This document shows positions 1-5,468 of a stretch of DNA of 5,468 bases, in pieces; within the stretch, counting starts at the first letter, position 1; every line of letters starts with the position of its first letter. Under the pieces are notes generated by a model. It did not search any database. It was not told where the DNA came from and was given only the letters and a program-made list of their open reading frames with translations. The position numbers and the translations under genes were made by a program. The stretch lies in contig CAIKZV010000418.1 of NCBI GenBank assembly GCA_903831925.1, forward strand, positions 1 to 5,468, given 5' to 3'. The DNA is from an uncultured Burkholderiales bacterium. GTDB lineage: Bacteria; Pseudomonadota; Gammaproteobacteria; Burkholderiales; Burkholderiaceae_E.

Positions 1-81
1 CACCAAGCCTTCAAAGCCCGACAACCATTGTGGCAAATCATCGGCGGGCATGGGTCGATCAAAGAAAAATCCCTGAACTTC
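1..81 (-). pseudogene. Continuation of the EAL domain beyond the in-frame TAG (open to window edge)
   Basis: The 27 codons after the TAG, in the same frame, read EVQGFFFDRPMPADDLPQWL and seven more residues with no stop before the window edge. This is the canonical last segment of EAL domains: the QG motif whose Gln helps bind the active-site metals or water, then FDRPMP and the final helix. It directly continues residues ending LQALGC. The full gene therefore extended further left than the annotated stop, and its natural end is outside the window. I label it a pseudogene fragment for convenience; it may instead be translated if the TAG is read through or is a sequencing error. Confidence 0.85.
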
Positions 82-84
82 CTA
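82..84 (-). other. In-frame amber (TAG) codon inside the EAL domain
   Basis: The plus strand reads cta, giving TAG on the coding strand, between codon TGC (Cys566) and GAA. In EAL families this position is variable and often polar, and Gln (CAG) is one C-to-T transition away from TAG. The three flagellar genes in the window all end in TGA, so this is the only TAG that appears as a stop in any supported gene here. Confidence 0.9.
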
Positions 85-1782
85 GCAACCGAGCGCCTGA
101 AGCGAGTCGAGTTGCGATTGCGTCTCGACGCCCTCGGCCACCGTCGACAGGCCAAGCGCCTGCGCCAGCGCGGTGATCGAGCGCACGATCGCGCGACTTT
201 GCCCGTTCTCGCTGAGCTGATCAATGAAGGAGCGATCAATCTTGAGGGTATCGATCGGCAGCTGGGTGAGATAGGCGAGCGACGAATAGCCGGTGCCGAA
301 ATCGTCGAGTGCCAGTCGCACGCCAAGGTGCTTCAGACCATGCAGGCTGCCGAGCGAGCGCTTGATGTCGCGCATCACGCCGGTTTCGGTCAGCTCGAGC
401 TCGAGCGTTGACGACTCAAGACCGGTGGCGTCGAGCGCTTTGGACACCGCCTCGGCCAGCTCGGGCTGCTCGAGGTGACGCACATGAATATTGACCGAGA
501 CCGTCGGCACGACCAGTCCGACACCCCGCCATCGGCTGATCTGGCGCAGCGCTTCGCCAACCGCCCATTCGCCCATCCTGAAAATCAGCGATGTCTCTTC
601 GGCGAGCGGAATGAATTCGTCCGGATAGAGGAGGCGGTCATCGTGCTGCCAGCGCATCAGCGCCTCCATGCCGGCCAGTCGATGCGTCGCCGGATCGATG
701 ATCGGCTGGTAATGCAGGCGCAGCTCATCGCGATCGAGTGCCTGGTGCAGGGCGTTTTCGAGATCGAATCGATCCCGGTCGGACGAGCCGAGCGCGCCGA
801 CGAAAGTCCGCGCGGTATTGCCCCCGGCGAGCTTGGCCCCCGACAGCGCCTGGCCGGCCTTGACCATCATCGACTCGATGCCGCAGGGATTGCGCGTGAC
901 GGCAATCCCGATCGAGGCGCTCTGCACGAACTCCAGGCCGCCGCAGTCGATCGGGCGGCGCAAGGCGGTCAGCGCGATCTGCGCGGCGCGCTCGGCCGCG
1001 CGCGCACTCGGAAGCGACGGGAACAGGATGGCGAATTCGTCACTGGCCAGCCGCCCCATGGCAAGACTCGGCAGATTGCGGAAAGCCTGCTGCAGACGAT
1101 CGGCCACTTCACACAGGGTTTCATCGCCGGCGTCGGTCCCCAGGGAGTCATTGAGTCGCTTGAAGCGGTCGAGATCGATCAGCAGCAGCGCAGCACGATG
1201 CTCGGCGCTGACCTGCATGGCATCGAGCAGCCCCTGGCCCGACTTGAGAAACCCCTGGCGGCTGAGCCAGCCGGTCAGGGCATCGCGCCAGGCGAGGTCG
1301 CGCGCCTCGCGTGCGCTCTCATTTGCCCTGGCAGCCAGGCCCTTGGCACGATCGAGCCGGCGGCGACTGCTGACGATCTCGGAGCGCAGACGTGCCGTGG
1401 CCACCAGCTGCGAGAGCCGCTGCGCCAGCAGCTTCCACTGCAGCGACTTCACGAAAAAATCGCTCGCGCCAGCCTCGAAGGCGCGCTCGATCGAGGCCTC
1501 ATCGTCCTGGCCGCTGAGCACAACGATTGGAATCGCCCGATCGCCCATCGCCCCAAGCAAGCGAGTGCAGGCATCGAAACCATTGCCTTCGGGAAGGACC
1601 GCATCGACCAGCACGGCAGCCGGCAAGTCCGCATCGAGCAATTCGACAGCCCGGGCCGCGTTACCGACGGTCTGCACGTCGATACCCTGCTCGGCCAGAC
1701 CTTCGGCGATCAGATGCTGCCAGGCCGGGTCGTCCTCGACCAGCAGGATGCGAAACCGATGAGGGGCGACGATCGAGTCCAA
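82..1782 (-). CDS. Response regulator with REC, degenerate GGDEF and EAL domains; EAL domain cut short by an in-frame TAG
   Basis: Predicted cytoplasmic two-component output protein acting on cyclic-di-GMP; 566 residues to the first stop. Residues 10-130 form a receiver domain with acidic pair D17/D18, phospho-acceptor D60, S90 and K112. Residues about 114-165 are a charged, probably helical linker. Residues about 165-327 are a GGDEF domain whose signature is ASDEF (246-250), and no RxxD inhibitory site precedes it, so cyclase activity is unlikely. The EAL domain begins near 340: EAL at 373-375, N431, E463, D493/D494 in DDFGTG, K514 in LKID, E550 in AEGVE. All match active phosphodiesterases, but the final conserved Gln of the QGF motif lies beyond the stop. 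The start is a TTG, the only ATG/GTG/TTG between the upstream in-frame stop (1870-1872) and the receiver domain; no clear Shine-Dalgarno precedes it. It lies 104 bp after flgL, suggesting a role in motility control. Domain identity is very secure; whether the product is functional is not. Confidence 0.93.
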   Translation of the reverse strand: MDSIVAPHRFRILLVEDDPAWQHLIAEGLAEQGIDVQTVGNAARAVELLDADLPAAVLVDAVLPEGNGFDACTRLLGAMGDRAIPIVVLSGQDDEASIERAFEAGASDFFVKSLQWKLLAQRLSQLVATARLRSEIVSSRRRLDRAKGLAARANESAREARDLAWRDALTGWLSRQGFLKSGQGLLDAMQVSAEHRAALLLIDLDRFKRLNDSLGTDAGDETLCEVADRLQQAFRNLPSLAMGRLASDEFAILFPSLPSARAAERAAQIALTALRRPIDCGGLEFVQSASIGIAVTRNPCGIESMMVKAGQALSGAKLAGGNTARTFVGALGSSDRDRFDLENALHQALDRDELRLHYQPIIDPATHRLAGMEALMRWQHDDRLLYPDEFIPLAEETSLIFRMGEWAVGEALRQISRWRGVGLVVPTVSVNIHVRHLEQPELAEAVSKALDATGLESSTLELELTETGVMRDIKRSLGSLHGLKHLGVRLALDDFGTGYSSLAYLTQLPIDTLKIDRSFIDQLSENGQSRAIVRSITALAQALGLSTVAEGVETQSQLDSLQALGC

Positions 1783-1862
1783 GGGTGAGCCATCAGGCGA
1801 CAGACGCCCGATCGTACCGCACCGACCGTGCTCAGCCGGTGTGGCGCAACCCTTGGCCGGCT

Positions 1863-1878
1863 GCGGGACTCAGCCCGC
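1863..1878 (-). terminator. Small GC-rich hairpin 8 bp after the flgL stop, possible weak terminator
   Basis: On the minus strand GCGGG and CCCGC form a perfect 5-bp stem around a 6-nt loop (CTGAGT), soon after the flgL stop codon. No T-run follows (the next bases are AGCCGGCC), so it is not a classical intrinsic terminator. It may only slow transcription or stabilise the flgL mRNA end. It is the most visible structure in the 104-bp gap 1783-1886, where I found no convincing sigma-70, sigma-28 or sigma-54 promoter for the downstream regulator. Confidence 0.25.
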
Positions 1879-1886
1879 TTGCGGTG

Positions 1887-2795
1887 TCAGAGGAAGTTGA
1901 ACAGCGACATCTTCGAGATGGTCGAATAGCTCTTGAGCGCAGCCTCGACCGTCGTCTGGTTTTGCGTCATGTTCGAAATCGCGGCCGCAAAATCGACATC
2001 GGTCAGGGCCGACATGCGCGATGCATTGTCGATCGTGCCGTTCTCGAGATCTTTCAGATGGGTCTCGACCGCATTGAGCCGCTCGCCCACCGTCGCCCGG
2101 GTCACGCCGAGGCGGTCGATCGAGCGATCGACACTGCCCAGGGTGGTCTTTGCGATCGCCGCGGCGCTCAAGGCCGTGGCGTTCGGATCCTTGAAGACGG
2201 CGATGGCCGCGTCAAGCTGCGCAAAGATGCTTTCGGTACCGGCGCCGGTTGGGGATGCGGTGAAATTTTCGCGACCGTCGAGCGACACCGGGCTCGACAG
2301 CTCCTGGCCGACCTGGACTGTGCCGGGCTGCGCGTTGTAGGTCGTGCCGTCGGCGGCAATCGGTGCGCTGTTCGCGCCCTGCCCACCGAAGACAAAACCG
2401 CCGGTTCCGTCTGAACGATTGGCCACCGCAAGCAACTGGTCACGGATCGCACTGAGGTTGGCGCCGATGGTGAAGCGATCGGACGTGTTGTTGGTTGCAT
2501 TGGCGCCGCGCAGCAAGGTCTCACGGGCGTTCTGCAGCAAGGAGGTGGCATCGCCGATGGTGTTGTCGGCGTTCGAGAGCTGCTGCTGGGCATAGCCGAC
2601 CGCCCGCTTCTCGGCGTCCATGCGGGCCTGGCGCGACCGCACCTTCTCGGCCTCGGCGGCAGCGGCCGGATCGTCGGACGGACGATTGATCCGCTTGCCC
2701 GAACTCAGTTGCTCCTGCGACTTGATCAGCGCGGCCTGGCGATCGGTGATGCCTTCGAGCGCCACTTTCTGGGCGTATCCGGTGGCAATCCGCAT
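1887..2795 (-). CDS. flgL: Flagellar hook-associated protein 3 (hook-filament junction protein FlgL)
   Basis: Secreted structural protein, exported through the flagellar type III apparatus, forming the second ring of the hook-filament junction on which flagellin polymerises; 302 residues, normal for the family. The N-terminal flagellin-like helix region carries LSSGKRINRPSDDPAAAAEA (31-50), followed by heptad-like helices to about 125. The turn GGFVFGG (132-138) matches the conserved (Y/F)xFGG element of FlgL. A variable beta-rich centre follows (about 140-205), then the C-terminal helices ending STISKMSLFNFL, the typical flagellin/FlgL terminus. No cleavable signal peptide is seen, as expected for type III export. 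The ATG is preceded by GGAG with a 6-nt spacer. It follows flgK by 38 bp on the same strand and ends in TGA. Identification is secure from both termini and from its position after flgK. Confidence 0.96.
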   Translation of the reverse strand: MRIATGYAQKVALEGITDRQAALIKSQEQLSSGKRINRPSDDPAAAAEAEKVRSRQARMDAEKRAVGYAQQQLSNADNTIGDATSLLQNARETLLRGANATNNTSDRFTIGANLSAIRDQLLAVANRSDGTGGFVFGGQGANSAPIAADGTTYNAQPGTVQVGQELSSPVSLDGRENFTASPTGAGTESIFAQLDAAIAVFKDPNATALSAAAIAKTTLGSVDRSIDRLGVTRATVGERLNAVETHLKDLENGTIDNASRMSALTDVDFAAAISNMTQNQTTVEAALKSYSTISKMSLFNFL

Positions 2796-2801
2796 GGTGT
2801 T

Positions 2802-2805
2802 CTCC
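2802..2805 (-). promoter_or_regulatory. Ribosome binding site of flgL
   Basis: GGAG on the minus strand, 6 nt before the flgL ATG (2793-2795), in the 38-bp flgK-flgL gap. It supports this ATG as the start, and the protein then begins with the family-typical MRI. Confidence 0.75.
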
Positions 2806-2833
2806 GAAGAAATTCAGGGCCCGATCAGGGCGT

Positions 2834-4711
2834 TCAGGCAAACGACTGCAACAGTGACTGGAACATCTGGTTGGCGGTGCTGATCACCTTGGCCGCGGCC
2901 TGATAGGCCTGCTGATACTCGAGCATGCGCGCCGCCTCTTCATCGAGATTGACGCCCGAGACCGCGGTGCGCGCGCTTTCAGCGTCGTCATAGAGACGCT
3001 GACTCATATCGCCGGTTGCCTTGGCCGATTGCGACCGCGTGCCGACTTCGCCCACCAGATCGGCGTAACGGTCGATGACCTTGGCGCCGTCGACATTGCT
3101 GGCATCGCCCAGTGACTGCATGGCTCGCGCATTGCGGTTGTCGCTCGCCGGATTGGCGGTTGCCACGACCTGCATCGTGTCGCCGACCTTTGGGGTGCCC
3201 GACAGTTTCATCGACCAGCCGTTGTAGCTGATGGTCATCCCGGCGGTATAGGTCAATCCGGTCGGATTGCCGGTGCCGGTGCCGCTCACATTGAAGGTGC
3301 CTGCCCCGGTGAAGGTAATCGAGACCGGCTGATTGGTATTCGCACCGATGGCGGAGATGTCGAGACCGCTGGCCGACAGGTCGCCGGTGTTGGTGGAGCC
3401 CGGGACGGTCGTCACCGGCAGCGCCGTGGCAAGACGCGACGGATTGCTCAGCATCGATTTGACGCCCGACACATACGAGGTGGCGGCGCGCAGCAGAAAC
3501 TTGTCGCCGGCAGCCGGCGTGCCCGAACCCAGTGACACTGTCAGCCCGTCGACCACCTGGGGCAGCGACGCGAAAGTCTGAACATTGCTGTCCGACAATC
3601 GGGTCAGGCTGTACTGGGTGCCGTCAAAGCTGATCGAATAATCGCTCGCCTTCAGGGCACTGCCGGTGGTGACCGCTGCGGTGAGTTGCGCGGTACCGGT
3701 ATTGGCCGCGACCGGCGACACCGTCGGCGAGCCGATCGCAAACAGCGCTTGTCCGGCCGTGCCGGTGGCATCGACGCCGAGCGCCTGCCGGTCATTGAAG
3801 CTCATCGCGACCGCGGCGGTGATCTGACCGAGCCGTGCCCGCGCCTCGCCGACATCGCTGTCGGCGAATTGCGCCAGACCCGCCAGTTTGCCGCCGATCT
3901 CGGAGGGCGCCAACTGGACCGACGTGCCATTGGAGCGCATCACCTTGATATCGAACTTGCTGGCATCAAGCGCGTTGTTCACCAGCTTGAGCTGCGCGAA
4001 ATTGCCGCCCACCACCAGCGGCTCACCGCGGCCCGACGAGACCGTGACCGTTCCATCAGAGCCGATCGTGGCATTGGCACGCATGACCGAATTCAGATCG
4101 CCCAGCAGCTTGTCGCGCTGGTCGTAGAGATTGTTCGGCGCAGAGAGGGACGCATGCGCATTGCCGAGCTGCTGGTTGAGTGCGGCCAGCGATTTCAGCG
4201 TGTCGTTGGCCTTGTTCACCTCGGTCGACATCTGTCCGTGCGCCGAATCGGCAAGCTGGCGCATCTGCCCGTCGATCTGTGACGCACGGCTGGCAAAGGC
4301 CGACACCTGCGCGAGCACCGCGCTGCGTGCCGATGAATCGGAAGGATGCGCGGTGACGTCGGCGAACGAGGCCACCAGGGTGTCGTAAGCGGCGCCCATG
4401 CCGGTTTCAGGATTGCCGAAGAGATTGTCGAGCCGGTTCAGACCGTCGCTTCGAGCCGTGTCCTGCGCAGCACCGGATCGGTTCGCATTCGACTCGCGAA
4501 CCAGAAACTCGTCATACACCCGCTGGACCTGGGCAACATCGACACCCTGACCGATGAAGCCCGAGGTGCCATTGTTGCCGGCCTCCTGCAGGATGGCTTC
4601 ACGACGCACATAGCCCGGCGTCGAGGCGTTGGCGATGTTCTGCCCGGTGGTTTGCAACTGGATCGATGCGGCATTCAGCGCACTGCTGCCGATCCTCAAG
4701 AGATTACTCAT
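2834..4711 (-). CDS. flgK: Flagellar hook-associated protein 1 (hook-filament junction protein FlgK)
   Basis: Secreted structural protein that caps the hook and forms the first junction ring before FlgL; 625 residues, within the range for proteobacterial FlgK. The N-terminus (1-35) has the rod/hook/HAP signature, with SALNAASIQLQTTGQNIANA and then TPGYVRR. Residues about 90-310 form the long helical domain, including a YDQRDKLLGDLN segment (196-207). The centre (about 320-520) is beta-rich and variable, and contains what looks like two diverged copies of one module (about 357-409 and 461-517). The C-terminus (about 525-625) returns to the conserved helical form, with SGVNLDEEAARMLEYQQAYQ (585-604) and STANQMFQSLLQSFA, shared across FlgK/FlgE/FlgG. 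The ATG is preceded by GGAGG at 5 nt. It starts 16 bp after the flgJ stop and lies 38 bp before flgL, consistent with one operon. It ends in TGA. Confidence 0.97.
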   Translation of the reverse strand: MSNLLRIGSSALNAASIQLQTTGQNIANASTPGYVRREAILQEAGNNGTSGFIGQGVDVAQVQRVYDEFLVRESNANRSGAAQDTARSDGLNRLDNLFGNPETGMGAAYDTLVASFADVTAHPSDSSARSAVLAQVSAFASRASQIDGQMRQLADSAHGQMSTEVNKANDTLKSLAALNQQLGNAHASLSAPNNLYDQRDKLLGDLNSVMRANATIGSDGTVTVSSGRGEPLVVGGNFAQLKLVNNALDASKFDIKVMRSNGTSVQLAPSEIGGKLAGLAQFADSDVGEARARLGQITAAVAMSFNDRQALGVDATGTAGQALFAIGSPTVSPVAANTGTAQLTAAVTTGSALKASDYSISFDGTQYSLTRLSDSNVQTFASLPQVVDGLTVSLGSGTPAAGDKFLLRAATSYVSGVKSMLSNPSRLATALPVTTVPGSTNTGDLSASGLDISAIGANTNQPVSITFTGAGTFNVSGTGTGNPTGLTYTAGMTISYNGWSMKLSGTPKVGDTMQVVATANPASDNRNARAMQSLGDASNVDGAKVIDRYADLVGEVGTRSQSAKATGDMSQRLYDDAESARTAVSGVNLDEEAARMLEYQQAYQAAAKVISTANQMFQSLLQSFA

Positions 4712-4716
4712 CGCCG

Positions 4717-4721
4717 CCTCC
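4717..4721 (-). promoter_or_regulatory. Ribosome binding site of flgK
   Basis: GGAGG on the minus strand, 5 nt before the flgK ATG (4709-4711). It sits inside the 16-bp flgJ-flgK gap and fixes the start that gives the conserved MSNLLRIG N-terminus. Confidence 0.8.
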
Positions 4722-4727
4722 GGACCA

Positions 4728-5468
4728 TCAGGTTGTCACGCGGCGCAGCGACAGCGCCTGGGTGATCGTGCTCGTCAGCTTCGACGCATAGTTGGGGTCG
4801 GTCGCATAGCCCGCGCGCTGCATGTTTTTCGCGAAAGATTCGACAGACCCACCGGCCGACAGAACGCCGGCATAACGCGGATTCGAGGCCATCAGCCGCG
4901 ACCAGTCGGTAAAGGCCTCTTCATAGCTGCCATACGCCCTGAATCGCTCGACCGTCTTGATCATCTTGCCGCCGACAAACTCGTTGGTGGTCGAATCGAC
5001 CGTCGCGCCTTTCCAGCCTGGACCGGCCTTGATGCCGAAGAGGTTGAAGGAGGTGCGGCCATCGGCGTACTTGAGTTCCTGACGGCCCCAGCCCGATTCG
5101 AGTGCCGCCTGACCGACGATGAATCCTGCCGGCACGCCGGTGGCGCGCTGGGCGCTGGTCGCCGCGCCCCACATACGATCGACAAAGGCAGCCGGTGCCG
5201 CACCGGGCTTGCCATTCGTACCGTTGGCAGCCGATGCAGCCTTGGTGTCAGGGCCGAGCATCGGCATGCCGCTCAAGGCATCGCGCTGCATGGCCGGCGC
5301 CCGCATTGACCTGGCGCGCGCGGCGGCCGCGGCAGCCGCCGCCACCTGCGAACCCGACGGAAAAATATCTTCGCCATCGCCCGATCGGGCATTGGCAGCC
5401 GAGGCATCAAAGGCTGCCAGGTTTCGCTCGATACCTGCTGACGACACTTTCGGCGTCGCTGCGGCGCC
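4728..5468 (-). CDS. flgJ: Flagellar rod-assembly protein / peptidoglycan hydrolase FlgJ, C-terminal part (5' end outside window)
   Basis: Periplasmic protein that helps assemble the rod and hydrolyses peptidoglycan so the rod can pass. The frame is open to the right window edge, so the gene is 5'-truncated; 246 residues are visible of a usual 300-330. The missing part should be the rod-capping N-terminal domain. A GTG at 5445-5447 is in frame, but the preceding codons continue open, so it is probably not the true start. From 5468 to about 5200 runs a low-complexity Ala/Ser/Gly/Met-rich linker with eight consecutive Ala (5319-5342). The GH73 glucosaminidase domain follows: QAALESGWG with the presumed catalytic Glu at 5097-5099, SFNLFGIKAG, and FTDW with the second acidic residue at 4905-4907. 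These correspond by motif to E184 and D248 of Salmonella FlgJ. It ends in TGA, 16 bp before flgK. Confidence 0.94.
   Translation of the reverse strand, partial: GAAATPKVSSAGIERNLAAFDASAANARSGDGEDIFPSGSQVAAAAAAAARARSMRAPAMQRDALSGMPMLGPDTKAASAANGTNGKPGAAPAAFVDRMWGAATSAQRATGVPAGFIVGQAALESGWGRQELKYADGRTSFNLFGIKAGPGWKGATVDSTTNEFVGGKMIKTVERFRAYGSYEEAFTDWSRLMASNPRYAGVLSAGGSVESFAKNMQRAGYATDPNYASKLTSTITQALSLRRVTT

Noticed and set aside
475..1788. Long plus-strand open frame (437 codons) opposite the response regulator
   Set aside because: It is antisense to a gene with unmistakable REC, GGDEF and EAL motifs, shows no recognisable domain and is Arg/Gln/Ala-rich as expected from the complement of high-GC codons. 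Same verdict for the other plus-strand frames at 818-1762, 1527-2414, 3686-4282 and 4629-5309.
1791..1793. ATG on the minus strand as an alternative start of the response regulator
   Set aside because: It is out of frame with the receiver domain (11 bases from the TTG), so using it would need a frameshift; there is no evidence of one.
1819..1841. Short inverted repeats (GCAC/GTGC and CACCG/CGGTG) upstream of the regulator, considered as an operator or attenuator
   Set aside because: Stems are only 4-5 bp with GC-rich arms, as expected by chance at this composition, and no T-run or known operator sequence accompanies them.
1783..1886. Possible sigma-28 or sigma-70 promoter for the regulator gene
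   Set aside because: No TAAA/GCCGATAA pair is present. The best TTGCGC and TACGAT hexamers are about 27 bp apart, too far for a sigma-70 promoter.
2151..2160. GCGATCGC octamer resembling the cyanobacterial HIP1 repeat
   Set aside because: I noticed only one perfect copy, inside flgL, and nothing else suggests a cyanobacterium. It fits the general GATC richness.
2819..2831. GCCC-GATCA-GGGC inverted repeat just after the flgK stop, considered as a terminator
   Set aside because: The stem is only 4 bp without a T-run, and it lies in a 38-bp gap between genes that are almost certainly cotranscribed.
3269..3284. Tandem GCCGGT hexamers in flgK
   Set aside because: Only about two and a half copies, encoding a Gly/Thr turn (SGTGTG); too short to call a repeat feature.

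Overview
The window is about 60% G+C, and every supported gene lies on the minus strand. Read right to left it is the late-hook end of a flagellar operon, flgJ (5' end outside the window), flgK and flgL, followed after a 104-bp gap by a multidomain response regulator for cyclic-di-GMP signalling (REC-GGDEF-EAL). The FlgJ type with a C-terminal glucosaminidase domain, the flgJ-flgK-flgL order and the character of the FlgK and FlgL proteins suggest a motile proteobacterium, probably a betaproteobacterium such as one of the Burkholderiales. That placement is inference from protein character only; no marker gene is present.

Layout in transcription order: 5468-4728, flgJ, the peptidoglycan hydrolase that lets the rod cross the cell wall; 4711-2834, flgK, first hook-filament junction protein; 2795-1887, flgL, second junction protein; 1886-1783, a short intergenic stretch with one small GC hairpin; 1782-82, the REC-GGDEF-EAL regulator, ended by an in-frame TAG; 81-1, the same frame continuing with the expected end of the EAL domain and still open at the window edge. 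flgJ-flgK (16 bp) and flgK-flgL (38 bp) are tightly spaced, with good Shine-Dalgarno sequences before flgK and flgL, so the three are probably cotranscribed.

Functionally, FlgJ opens the murein for rod assembly, and FlgK then FlgL build the adaptor between hook and filament. The regulator beside them would be expected to tune local cyclic-di-GMP in response to a phosphorelay. Its GGDEF motif is degenerate (ASDEF), so it looks like a phosphodiesterase or receptor rather than a cyclase.

The most notable feature is the amber codon at 82-84. It falls exactly between the conserved LGC and EVQGFFF segments of the EAL domain, and the frame on its far side is perfectly conserved. This means a very recent nonsense mutation, a sequencing error, or amber readthrough or recoding. 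I found no RNA gene, mobile element, CRISPR array or convincing promoter.
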